The notes below the pieces were generated by a model. The model searched no databases, was not told the origin of the DNA, and was given only the letters and a program-made list of their open reading frames with translations. The position numbers were made by a program, and so were the translations under genes. 64,000 bases of DNA. It comes from Planctomycetota bacterium (lineage in GTDB: Bacteria; Planctomycetota; Planctomycetia; Pirellulales; Pirellulaceae). The stretch covers positions 1 through 64,000 of the forward strand of contig JAQBZB010000009.1 in the NCBI GenBank assembly GCA_027622275.1, in the 5' to 3' direction. Position 1 is the first letter of the stretch. The number at the start of each line of letters is the position of its first letter. Positions 28,908 through 38,167 of the stretch are shown here, piece after piece.

Positions 28908-31697
28908 CTATCGGCTCAATGCTTCCGCGACCATTCGAGAGACACGCTTGGATACTGTATCACCACGTTCCGCCGCCTCGTTAATCGCACGGAGCACATC
29001 ATCACGTGTTCGCCATCTACCGTTTCCCTTGCCACGAACCAGTGCAGACATCGCAGAGCCCGACGCCCAAGCTGGCCAACCCGTGTTTCTCGTACCCAGA
29101 TAAAGGAGGTCGATTGGGTGCGTCTCAGTTAGGAGTTGCACGGTTTCGTTGTCATCCGAGAAACTAAGCGCACCCTCGCCCCACGGTAAGACTGCAAGGA
29201 CGGTTCCAGTTTCCACGTCCCACACCTCACAATCCACTTTGTGGTGCAGAGCGACAATCATTCGCCGACCATCTGATGCAAGCGCAAGGTCCCGCACCTC
29301 CGGCCCCCAAAGTCCATGCTCGCTTTCGAATGAATACGGGGGGTATCGGAGTACTTGCTTGCCGACCCGGACACTGAAGCCACCGTCATTCGAGTCGCTG
29401 GCGACAAACAGCGTACCGTTCCGATACGCGGTCAGCTCCGTCCCGCGGTCTGCTTTCGACAGGTGAACGGAATCCGAACTAACAATAAGCAACTTGAGGA
29501 GGGCTCTGTCGAATCGCTGGCGCGCTCGCGTTCCCGAGATCTCAAGCACTGGGGGCTGATTCTCCCTAAGTTCACTCGAAGCGTAGACCGCGGTCGTATA
29601 GGGTCGATCTTCGATGAAGTACTTCCCGTCGCGGGAGATTCTCGCCAAGGTTTCAAGCGGCTTGGAACATCTTGAGATCCCGGCTTCCGACCATTCACAG
29701 ACGGCGAATGTCTGCCTCACATCGCCGGAGAACCTCGAAACCGCGGCCAGCCGGCGGCCTTCGCCGATCCAGGCGTCTCCATCAAGTAGCCATCCATTCG
29801 AATCAAAGGCCGCCGACTCGACCCCGGATTCGGCGTCGAGCACCGTCACTTTGGCTCTTGCTTCTCGCTCCGTTACGTGGCTCTCGTCGATAATCACGTA
29901 CCGGCCATCCGTGGAGAACCGAGCGTGTGTGGTTATGTCGTCGCCAGGTATCGTCTTCTTCCATGTCTGGCGCTCGCTCGCATGCGCCCCCAACGATCTG
30001 GAAGTGATCTCGTGCTTGCCTGTTCCATAGGTGCTTCGGATAGTCAGCGATCTATCGTGCCGGGGCGAGAACGCTGTACGCTCCCGGCCTTCGCCATTCC
30101 TCGGCCGGGCCTCCAGAGAGTCGGGCGACTGGAATACACGGATCGGCAACGAGACGAACTCACCATCTCCGTTTATCACCCACATCTCGCTTCCGGAGCG
30201 GTTCCATTTCCGAGCTACGACGGACGCTCCCACGTTTCGAATCGCTTCTTCGGCTCCCGAATATAGGTCCCGCACCCGAAGACCGTTGGCGTCAAGGAAG
30301 GAGATAGTGTTCGGGCCTGGTCCTTGAGCCCATGCTTGTCCTATACCAAGGTCGTCCCAGGCCTTGTCGGCGTTCACCCCTATCGCGGCTGCAAACTCGT
30401 CTATGAGGGGGCGAACACCCGTCGTTGGTGCCTCCGCATACGTCACGATCGGATGATCGCGACGTGTGATTTGTTTGCACGCGGTCGAATCGCAGTACCA
30501 CGTCTCGTCGATGTTCCTGAAGACAAAAGCAGGTTTCGCCGGGTAACCCTGCCAGCGCACTTGACCCGAGAAACCAATGATTGAGTGTGTCCACAAGGTT
30601 GCGCCCTCGGGAACCGGCCCTGAGTATCCGGACGGAATCTTGTCAACGTCGACAAGAGCCAATCGTAGCTCCCCGGCGGCATACCCCCCTCCGTCAGCGC
30701 GCATCTGGGGTCCGCCGGTCTGCCAAACGATGAAGGACTCACCGGTCGAGGGGAAGCCTTCAGCGACCGTTCCACCGCTGAGTCGCATCGTGTCGACGCG
30801 CTCCTGACCAATGCGAAGAATCTCTGTTGACTCATCTCGCGCACGAATCAGCACGTAGCCGCGAGGTCCGTGGGAAACCGAGAAGTCGTCGCCGCTGCTT
30901 TGCCATAGAAGTTTGTCGCTTCCAGGACGCCACACCGCAAGAGTGAAGACCCATGGGCGCGTGCGCTCCGTCCCTGGACGGAATGCCTCTGCCGGGAATA
31001 CGAGTGAGGCAAGTGTCCCGTCATCACTCAAGCCTATCGGGTATCGCTCCATGAAGTTCATCCACTGAAAGTCGTTGTGGAGCAATCCAACGTCAGGTGC
31101 CGGCAACTTCCGTCCGGTGGTTCCTTCGAACACTTCGACTCGTCCTGTGTGTCGGCGTACAAGGACTTTGTCCGCATCAACCGAGAGCGCGGCGGCCCAT
31201 ACGGGGCCGATATCGCTGAGTGACCGGGGAGCGCTCGCAAGGTTCGCAACAATGCCCGCTAGCGCAACTGAGGCGCGAGGATCAGAGGGCGGTAGGTAGT
31301 CGATAGCTGCTCCAAATGCCTCAACTGCACTCGCAAGGTCGTGCCGCCGTAGTGCAGCCTGTGCGTCAAGTAACCGGCTTTCTGCCAAACGCTCTTGATC
31401 CTGCTCCTGAGCGGCGACGACTTTGTTGCGTTCGTCTGTCACCTCGCGCTCGTTCCGCTCGGCACGCTGCCACTGGACGACGCTGAATGCGGTCAGTGAA
31501 CTGAGCACGATCAGGGCGGCGATGGTGGCGGTCGTCACGCGCCGCAGTTGTTTCAATCGCCGGGCTTGACGCTCAGTGCGCCGCTGCGCGTCGAGCGCCG
31601 CGCGGCGCTGGGGCAGGGTCTCCAGCCGCTCGGCCAGGTCCGCGGGACCGGGCAGCCGACGCTGCCTTTGAACCGGTAGCGGCCGTGGTTCAGCCAC
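28908..31697 (-). CDS. Membrane-anchored WD40/beta-propeller-like protein
   Basis: TM segment VTTATIAALIVLSSLTAFSVVQWQRAERNEREVTDERNKVVAAQEQDQERLAESRLLDAQAALRRHD followed by repeated propeller-like blades. Confidence 0.7.
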   Translation of the reverse strand: MAEPRPLPVQRQRRLPGPADLAERLETLPQRRAALDAQRRTERQARRLKQLRRVTTATIAALIVLSSLTAFSVVQWQRAERNEREVTDERNKVVAAQEQDQERLAESRLLDAQAALRRHDLASAVEAFGAAIDYLPPSDPRASVALAGIVANLASAPRSLSDIGPVWAAALSVDADKVLVRRHTGRVEVFEGTTGRKLPAPDVGLLHNDFQWMNFMERYPIGLSDDGTLASLVFPAEAFRPGTERTRPWVFTLAVWRPGSDKLLWQSSGDDFSVSHGPRGYVLIRARDESTEILRIGQERVDTMRLSGGTVAEGFPSTGESFIVWQTGGPQMRADGGGYAAGELRLALVDVDKIPSGYSGPVPEGATLWTHSIIGFSGQVRWQGYPAKPAFVFRNIDETWYCDSTACKQITRRDHPIVTYAEAPTTGVRPLIDEFAAAIGVNADKAWDDLGIGQAWAQGPGPNTISFLDANGLRVRDLYSGAEEAIRNVGASVVARKWNRSGSEMWVINGDGEFVSLPIRVFQSPDSLEARPRNGEGRERTAFSPRHDRSLTIRSTYGTGKHEITSRSLGAHASERQTWKKTIPGDDITTHARFSTDGRYVIIDESHVTEREARAKVTVLDAESGVESAAFDSNGWLLDGDAWIGEGRRLAAVSRFSGDVRQTFAVCEWSEAGISRCSKPLETLARISRDGKYFIEDRPYTTAVYASSELRENQPPVLEISGTRARQRFDRALLKLLIVSSDSVHLSKADRGTELTAYRNGTLFVASDSNDGGFSVRVGKQVLRYPPYSFESEHGLWGPEVRDLALASDGRRMIVALHHKVDCEVWDVETGTVLAVLPWGEGALSFSDDNETVQLLTETHPIDLLYLGTRNTGWPAWASGSAMSALVRGKGNGRWRTRDDVLRAINEAAERGDTVSKRVSRMVAEALSR

Positions 31698-32290
31698 TGG
31701 ACTTCCGGCGGCGAGGCGTCGGCGCCGGCTTCGAGCCAGTGGGCGCGCACGCGGCCCGACTGGCGGGCGCTGTCGAAGGCCACGCGCGTCAGCAGCGTTT
31801 GCCCGGGCTGGGCCAGGCTCATCACGCGGGCCGTCATGTTGGCCGCATCACCGGCCAAGTCCCGATCGCCTTCGCTCCGCGCGTCAAACTCGATCGCCTC
31901 GCCCAGATGGATGCCGACCGTCGACTGCGGCTCAACACGCACCCACTTCGCGAGTCTCAGCGCGTGATGGAACCGCAAGGAACATTCGGCCGCGTCGCTG
32001 GCGCTGGCAAACGTGGCCATGAAGCCGTCGCCGGTGTGCTTAATTTCTTTGGCCCCGGAATACTCGGCCCGCAATCGCCGAAAGATCGCGTTGTGCGGTT
32101 CCAGCACGCACCGCACATAGTCGGCGTCGCCGAGCTGGCGGGCCAAGGCCGAGGAACCGACCAGGTCCGTGAACATGAACACGACGAGCTGGGAACGTTG
32201 CGGGCTGGCGGCCGGCGAATCTGCCGCGCCAACGGAGTCCGCAAGTTGCGGTACGGAATCGGCAGCCTTCATTGTCCCACTCCAAGTCAC
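31553..32290 (-). CDS. Adenylate/guanylate cyclase catalytic-domain protein, possibly frame-truncated
   Basis: VVFMFTDLVGSSALARQLGD...GAKEIKHTGDGFMATFASASDAAECSLRFH...GIHLGEAIE; overlaps 28908-31697 by 145 nt. Confidence 0.75.
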   Translation of the reverse strand: MTWSGTMKAADSVPQLADSVGAADSPAASPQRSQLVVFMFTDLVGSSALARQLGDADYVRCVLEPHNAIFRRLRAEYSGAKEIKHTGDGFMATFASASDAAECSLRFHHALRLAKWVRVEPQSTVGIHLGEAIEFDARSEGDRDLAGDAANMTARVMSLAQPGQTLLTRVAFDSARQSGRVRAHWLEAGADASPPEVQWLNHGRYRFKGSVGCPVPRTWPSGWRPCPSAARRSTRSGALSVKPGD

Positions 32291-32539
32291 GAGGTTGGTG
32301 CAACACTCAACAGTAACGCAAGCACACGCCGAACCAATATACCTACCGCACTCGGCGATACAACAATTCCACGCACCTGCCCTACGTATCGCCGTGACTT
32401 ACAATTCGTGCCGTCGTTGACCAACGGGGCGCAAGCGACTTGGCCGGGCCGGCGACCAGGGAACTGGTTGGTCATGTTGTTGCTGGCTCTGTGCGACTAT
32501 TTCGAGACGTGTTTGCCGGCGGGACTACCGACTTCAGCT

Positions 32540-32757
32540 TCAATCGCTGGCGCCACGCCGTTGGAGCAGCAGACTTAGAAACTCGATGTCGGAAAATCCC
32601 TGGCTCAGACCGCCTTGCCGGACCACTACGAGTTTCCGGGATGGGATGACGTACAGCCGCTGCTTGCCGGCACCGCAGGCGGCGACTAGATCGTTGGGGA
32701 GCCAAGCGGAATTCGCCACGTCGCCCCACGCCCTGGACAGAATGGGAATCGACCGGC
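32540..32757 (-). pseudogene. C-terminal fragment of serine hydrolase/beta-lactamase-like protein
   Basis: Reverse strand reads RSIPILSRAWGDVANSAWLPNDLVAACGAGKQRLYVIPSRKLVVVRQGGLSQGFSDIEFLSLLLQRRGASD*. Confidence 0.55.
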
Positions 32758-32999
32758 GAAATTCCGTACTGACCGGATTCTTGGAAGAGTAAATAAAAGA
32801 GTAAATAGTAGACGCAGCTCATTTCTTTCTGGGCCAGCCACATGGACGGAGTGAATGATCAAGTTAGAGTCGGGCTGCTGACTTGCGAACTGACTGCTTC
32901 CTTGCTGTGCGCCTTTCCGGACGGAACTGCTGATCGCTGACAATTCTGCCTCGGACTGTGCATGATTCACATGCGCAGGAGAGGTAAAGACTCCAGGGA

Positions 33000-33240
33000 C
33001 CGTTGAGTCGTCCGCGCTTCGCCTTTGCCTCGGGTGCCGCTTCCAACTTTCGATCGAAGTTTTGTTCCGCCAGCATCCCGCGGAGGTCGAGCTGTTTCTG
33101 ACGCGAATTAGATCCGCGACTCGCACAGGTGTACCAGTCGGATAAGCGGCGAACGCCAATACCGTATCGCCACGGCGAACCACGTTGCTCACACGGTCGG
33201 GATGGGTGAGGCCGAATTGGGCGATTCCACTCGCGCCGTA
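33000..33240 (-). pseudogene. Frameshifted homolog of the 88-aa protein at 27804-28070
   Basis: RVSNVVRRGDTVLAFAAYPTGTPVRVADLI(frameshift)RQKQLDLRGMLAEQNFDRKLEAAPEAKA. Confidence 0.55.
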
Positions 33241-33320
33241 CACGCGATAAAGTCTCGGCGCAGATCGCGACTGCGCCGGTGGGACTGACGTGCCCAGCGT
33301 CACTTCGTCCAGTCCTCGAC

Positions 33321-33725
33321 TTACAAATTCGGAATGTGCTCGAAATCGGAAGTATTCCTCGTCAACAACGTCATGTTGTGCGAAAGAACAATCGCGCCAA
33401 TTCGCAAGTCCATTTTTCCGATCCGAATCTTCTGGTCGCGCAGATCCCGATAGGTTCTCGCGGAGGGTTCGTCGAACGACAGAACCTGAGCCGGTTTGAA
33501 CTGTGCCAAGATCTCGTCCATCAGGCGATAACCTCGCGTCAACCCGGCCTCGTCCTTCGCTTTCGAAATGTACAAGTTTGCGCCCATCACGAGTTCGTGA
33601 AAGGTGATGATCGTGAAGTAAAAGTCCGATAGGGGACGAGCCCTCATTCTTTGGTCGAGGCGACTGAAATCGGGCTCAGATCGCCGCTGAATGATGCTCG
33701 CATGGTCCGTATCGAGTACATACAC
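33321..33725 (-). CDS. PIN-domain toxin (VapC-like)
   Basis: MYVLDTDHASIIQRR; FHELVMGANLYISKAKDE; RDQKIRIGKMDLRIGAIVLSHNMTLLTRNTSDFEHIPNL. Confidence 0.9.
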   Translation of the reverse strand: MYVLDTDHASIIQRRSEPDFSRLDQRMRARPLSDFYFTIITFHELVMGANLYISKAKDEAGLTRGYRLMDEILAQFKPAQVLSFDEPSARTYRDLRDQKIRIGKMDLRIGAIVLSHNMTLLTRNTSDFEHIPNL

Positions 33726-33727
33726 GG

Positions 33728-33928
33728 TCAGTCATCCTCGTCAGCTTGACCTTGGGATTCTCGAAACTGACGGCCCAGCGCGAGGACTTCGTCAAACGCC
33801 GGATCGTTTTCAAAGGCACCGGTCATGCGGTCGTACCAGGAGTCCGTGGATTCGACCTTCCGCTTCAGATTCCGCAGTTCGTTCTCCACGGCGGTCAATC
33901 GCTGCTCGATAGTGGTGTTCTCGGACAT
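33728..33928 (-). CDS. Putative cognate antitoxin (66 aa)
   Basis: MSENTTIEQRLTAVENELRNLKRKVESTDSWYDRMTGAFENDPAFDEVLALGRQFRESQ immediately upstream of the PIN gene. Confidence 0.8.
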   Translation of the reverse strand: MSENTTIEQRLTAVENELRNLKRKVESTDSWYDRMTGAFENDPAFDEVLALGRQFRESQGQADEDD

Positions 33929-34076
33929 TCAAGTCGCTCCGATAGTTGTTTGGGACCGCCAAAGCCATCGTCCATTGTAGCGTCCAAAATGGCAGGGGGA
34001 AATCGTGAAAGGTGGGCCGGAAAGGGTGACGGCCACCAAATCTGACATGCCCAGGAAGAATAGGTAGCAACGTTGG

Positions 34077-34200
34077 ATGCCTCGACCAACAAGATTTGTT
34101 CCTGGTGGAATGGTTTTTTCACGTGCGCAATCGTGGCACCCGGCGGCGCGATTTTTCAGCAAAGATGCGGACTTCGCGGCATTCGAAAAGGTGATGCACC
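34077..34200 (+). pseudogene. N-terminal remnant of RAYT/Y1 transposase
   Basis: MPRPTRFVPGGMVF...ARFFSKDADFAAFEKVMHQSMRVRPMRL resembles RAYT N-termini; no downstream HUH motif. Confidence 0.55.
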
Positions 34201-34559
34201 AGTCCATGCGAGTCAGGCCGATGCGACTCAGACGCAACAGGCCGAAACTCCTGGCGAGTTTCGCCACGCCGCGAAGTTGCTCCGTCCTCGATGGCTTCGT
34301 GCAGCGTGTCTATCTCCCTGGCCTTCGCTGTTCACTGTGCAACCCTGCGATTGTGGTCTCGCTGGCGATTGGCATGCATGAGCTGCACGCGATCGAAGGA
34401 GAGGTCTATGGCACCGTTTTCAAGTGCTAATGCGGCTATCGTCATCCTAAATCGACGGTTCCTGGAACGTACCTGGAATCCTTTCGCGGTCTGTATGGAA
34501 TGGAAGTTCAACTCGCCAATGCCTAGTTGTTCGGCTAAACTGAGAATCGTGGTGAATGG

Positions 34560-34844
34560 TTGAAAGTGGTTCCTGATAGCCAAACGGTGCGATACATGAC
34601 CGAGTCGATTCTGCGAGAAGTCGAATTCTCCATTGTTGAAAAGCTCAAGCAGCGCGCGGAAAAGCACCACCGTAGTGTCGAAGAAGAGCATCGCGCGATC
34701 CTGCGCGATACGCTGCTGGGCGACGGAGAAGAAGCACCTGCCATCACGTTTGAGGCATATCTACGAACCATGCCCGACGTGGGAATGGACACTGATTTTT
34801 CGAGGATCGAAGGATCGATTCGCGATGTCGATTTGGCGAACTGA
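34560..34844 (+). CDS. FitA-like antitoxin
   Basis: LREVEFSIVEKLKQRAEKHHRSVEEEHRAILRDTLL pattern; ATG of the following PIN remnant overlaps its TGA. Confidence 0.75.
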   Translation: MKVVPDSQTVRYMTESILREVEFSIVEKLKQRAEKHHRSVEEEHRAILRDTLLGDGEEAPAITFEAYLRTMPDVGMDTDFSRIEGSIRDVDLAN

Positions 34845-34966
34845 TGCTTTATCTGCTCGACACGAACGTGATTTCAGAATTGCGGAAAGGATCGCGATGC
34901 AACGTGAATGACATCAGCGATGTTGGCGTACGCGTCGTCAATTCGTTTGACTTTGTTACGGCATGA
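34844..34966 (+). pseudogene. PIN/FitB toxin collapsed by internal deletion (40 codons)
   Basis: MLYLLDTNVISELRKGSRCNVNDISDVGVRVVNSFDFVTA*: PIN N-terminus joined to a PIN C-terminal-like tail. Confidence 0.75.
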
Positions 34967-34994
34967 CGGCCAAATTCCGTACCGGAGATAATTC

Positions 34995-35696
34995 GTGCTG
35001 ATCGAATTGACGGAGATCGACAAGTCATATCGTGACCGGCAGGGCCAGCCGGTCTCCGTGCTCAAACAATTGAGCCTTCAGGTCGAGCAGGGCGCGTTCG
35101 TCGCACTCTCCGGCGCGTCAGGCTGCGGCAAGTCCACGTTGCTGAACATTCTCGGTTGCCTCGACCGGTTCGACGGCGGCGAGTACCGGTTCGACGGGGA
35201 AAATGTCGGGGCGTGGTCGGAAGGCCAGCGAGCCGACCTGCGAAACCGCCGCATCGGATTTGTCTTTCAGGCATTTCACCTGTTGCCGTTCCTCGCGGTC
35301 GAGGCCAATATCGCCCTGCCTTTCATGTACAACCATCACGGCCAGCGCCCCAGCCACGAACACATTGAATCGCTGCTGAAGTCCGTGGACCTGGAAGGAA
35401 TGTCGCAGCGGTATCCGGGCGAGTTATCAGGTGGTCAAATGCAGCGCGTCGCCATTGCCAGGGCGCTGGTACTGGGGGCGGATTTGATCCTGGCCGACGA
35501 GCCAACCGGCAACCTCGACTCGGCTGTAGCGCAGGGCGTGCTTGATCTCTTTGAACTGCTGGTGCAGCAAGGCAAGACCATTGTGATGGTGACTCACGAT
35601 CCCGCGATCTCCGCCCGCGCCGACCGTCAAATCAAGATGGAAGGCGGACAGATCGATTCGGACAATCGCCGCGAATCAGTGGGACGTGCTAAATGA
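34995..35696 (+). CDS. ABC transporter ATP-binding protein (MacB/LolD-like)
   Basis: GASGCGKSTLLNILGCLDRFDGGEYRF; LSGGQMQRVAIARALVLGADLILADEPTGNLD. Confidence 0.95.
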   Translation: MLIELTEIDKSYRDRQGQPVSVLKQLSLQVEQGAFVALSGASGCGKSTLLNILGCLDRFDGGEYRFDGENVGAWSEGQRADLRNRRIGFVFQAFHLLPFLAVEANIALPFMYNHHGQRPSHEHIESLLKSVDLEGMSQRYPGELSGGQMQRVAIARALVLGADLILADEPTGNLDSAVAQGVLDLFELLVQQGKTIVMVTHDPAISARADRQIKMEGGQIDSDNRRESVGRAK

Positions 35697-36910
35697 GCGC
35701 TGCCAAGAATATGTCTGCCGCTTTCCAGGTTGCCGCCGCCATGCCGGGGCGAGTCATTCTGCTGGCACTACCGGTTGCCGCTGCGACGGCGCTCGCTCTG
35801 GCCACGCTGGCTATTGACCAAGGGCTTAGCGCCAAAGCCGAACAAGCGGCCCGCAGCTTCGGCCAAGACGTAATTTCAATCCGACCAGGCGCGCGGGTCA
35901 TCGCTGGCCAGAGCGGGACAGCCACAAGTCTCTCTGCGGAGGACGTGGACGCGCTGCTTGAACGGCTCCGGGGTTACAAGGCCATCGAAGGCACGCGGAG
36001 AGAAGACAACGTGCCGACGTCCGCCGGCAGCAAAAGCGGCCGATACAAGCTGTTCGGCGTCCGACCGCCCTGGGCAGACGTGCGCCAGTTCGGTGCGGAT
36101 CGCGGTGACTTCCTGGACGACGACGACGTGCAATCCAGTGCCCGCGTTTGTCTGTTGGGACAGACCCCCACGCGTGAACTTTTTGGTGATCAGGACCCAA
36201 TCGGACAGGAGGTGACAATCAATCAAGTCCCCTTCCGCGTGAAGGGAGTGCTGGTGACGAAGGGTTCCAGTCCAGCGGAAGGCGACCGCGACGCCCGCAT
36301 CGTGATTCCGGTCACCACGTTCTATGACCGCCTCTACAAACGAGTGCATCTCGACCAAATCGTGGTGCAGGCCCGCGACAGCGAGCAGGCGACGCTCGCA
36401 AAGCTGGAGGGTGACATCCAGTCTATCTTGCGAACGGAGCGCAAACTCAAGGAAGGAGAGAAGAACGACTTCACGATCCGTCTGCCCAGCACGATTGCCG
36501 AGCAGTCCCGAGGCGTGTCGCGGAACGTATTTTACTTGCTGCTGGGACTCGCCGGAGTCTGCGGTTTGGCGGCGGTCTTCTTAATCGTGCTCGTCTACGG
36601 ACAAGCGGTGCGCAGCCGGCGCGGCGAGATCGGCATTCGCCGCGCGATGGGAGCAACTCCGGGCGACATTCTGATTCAGTTTTGGGCCGAGGGATTGGTC
36701 ACCAGCGTTATCGGCGGACTCGTCGGCGTGTTGCTCGGTATCGGCGGAGCGTATGGCCTGGCCGCATCCCGAGGACTGGAATTTGGCTTCGGCCCGCTAG
36801 TCGTCGTCGCGCCGCTGGCGATTGTGGTGTTTGCATCCCTGGCCGGTCTCATCCCGGCGCGATCCGCCGCCGGTCTTGATCCCGCCGAAGCACTCCGCCC
36901 GCAGGTTTAA
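35693..36910 (+). CDS. MacB-like ABC permease
   Basis: MacB periplasmic core-like domain plus C-terminal FtsX-like segment RSRRGEIGIRRAMGATPGDILIQFWAEGL. Confidence 0.9.
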   Translation: MSAAKNMSAAFQVAAAMPGRVILLALPVAAATALALATLAIDQGLSAKAEQAARSFGQDVISIRPGARVIAGQSGTATSLSAEDVDALLERLRGYKAIEGTRREDNVPTSAGSKSGRYKLFGVRPPWADVRQFGADRGDFLDDDDVQSSARVCLLGQTPTRELFGDQDPIGQEVTINQVPFRVKGVLVTKGSSPAEGDRDARIVIPVTTFYDRLYKRVHLDQIVVQARDSEQATLAKLEGDIQSILRTERKLKEGEKNDFTIRLPSTIAEQSRGVSRNVFYLLLGLAGVCGLAAVFLIVLVYGQAVRSRRGEIGIRRAMGATPGDILIQFWAEGLVTSVIGGLVGVLLGIGGAYGLAASRGLEFGFGPLVVVAPLAIVVFASLAGLIPARSAAGLDPAEALRPQV

Positions 36911-36913
36911 CAA

Positions 36914-38143
36914 GTGCCCAGCATGCGCCCTTCCGCTGTTGTCGTCGCGGTGCAGGCCGCCTGGGCGGTGCTCAAACAGAACGCCGTCCGTTCGCTCCTG
37001 ACGCTCGCCGTGTGCAGCTTGGGGACGGCGGGCGTCATTGTCGCGGGCGTCATGGGGCAAGCACAACTCGCCGAAATGGAAGTCAAGATGCAGATGCTCG
37101 GCGGCGGACTGATCGTCGTGTCCCCCAACAAAGTCCCGGCCTACCCTGGCCGCGCGCGGCAACTGGAACACTTCATCTCGTTGATTCCCGAGGATGGGGC
37201 CGCCTTGCAAGCAGCCGTTCCGCAATTGCAGCGAGTTGTTCCAGTGACGGCTCGCACGGCAACGCTGCGAGTGGAACAGACAACGTCTCGCATGCGACTG
37301 ATCGGCACGAGCCCGGACTACTTCACCCTGCGCGGGTTTCAACTCGCGAAAGGCCGCTTCTTCACGCCCGAAGATGTGCGACAACGCGTCATCGTGCTAG
37401 GCGACGGCGTGGCGCGGGAACTCTTTCCCTACGGCGTAGCGGTCGGCGACGTCGCGCAGCTTAACGGTCAACCCTACGAGGTTCTCGGCTTGCTGAAGCG
37501 ACAAGGCGTAAACTTCGCCGGCGAAGACGAGGACCACCAGGCGTTCATCCCCATCGACACATATCAAACCCGCCTGGCGAACCGTCCGTGGCTGAATTTC
37601 CTCTACTTGCAAGTTGCCCCCAAAGCGGATTCGAGCCCAGTGGTCGCGGCAGTTAACTCCGTGCTTCGCGCCCGGCATGGACGGTTTCAGGGCCAGGTGG
37701 ACGACATCGTGGTCCGCGACCTGGCCGATCTGAGCGCCCAGCAATCGGGTTTGCAAACCACGGCACTGTGGGCAGTCTCGGCGACGAGCGTCTTGCTTTT
37801 GACGGTCGGCGTGATCGGCATTGCCACGTTGATGCTGCTCGTCGTGCGCCAACGCCGCGCGGAGATCGGCCTGCGACGTGCGCTCGGCGCAACACCGTGG
37901 GACATCTGTTTGCAATTCTTCTTGGAAGGTACTTCGCTCGCCAGCCTGGGAGTTGCCGGCGGGCTGGTCCTTGGCCTTCTCGTCGCGCTGGTCGTCGTGA
38001 ACTTTTCCGCACTTCCCATTTCCGTCGATTGGCAGCTTCCCGCCTTGGCGGCCGCAGTCAGCCTGGGTGCGAGCGCCGCCGCTTGCTTGCTGCCGGCGAT
38101 CTCCGCTGCTCGCCTGGAACCCGCCGCCGCGCTGCGGCAGTGA
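36914..38143 (+). CDS. MacB-like ABC permease
   Basis: RQRRAEIGLRRALGATPWDICLQFFLEGTSLASLG; FtsX-like architecture. Confidence 0.9.
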   Translation: MPSMRPSAVVVAVQAAWAVLKQNAVRSLLTLAVCSLGTAGVIVAGVMGQAQLAEMEVKMQMLGGGLIVVSPNKVPAYPGRARQLEHFISLIPEDGAALQAAVPQLQRVVPVTARTATLRVEQTTSRMRLIGTSPDYFTLRGFQLAKGRFFTPEDVRQRVIVLGDGVARELFPYGVAVGDVAQLNGQPYEVLGLLKRQGVNFAGEDEDHQAFIPIDTYQTRLANRPWLNFLYLQVAPKADSSPVVAAVNSVLRARHGRFQGQVDDIVVRDLADLSAQQSGLQTTALWAVSATSVLLLTVGVIGIATLMLLVVRQRRAEIGLRRALGATPWDICLQFFLEGTSLASLGVAGGLVLGLLVALVVVNFSALPISVDWQLPALAAAVSLGASAAACLLPAISAARLEPAAALRQ

Positions 38144-38167
38144 CTTTTCGAGATCGCAAAGGGTTGC

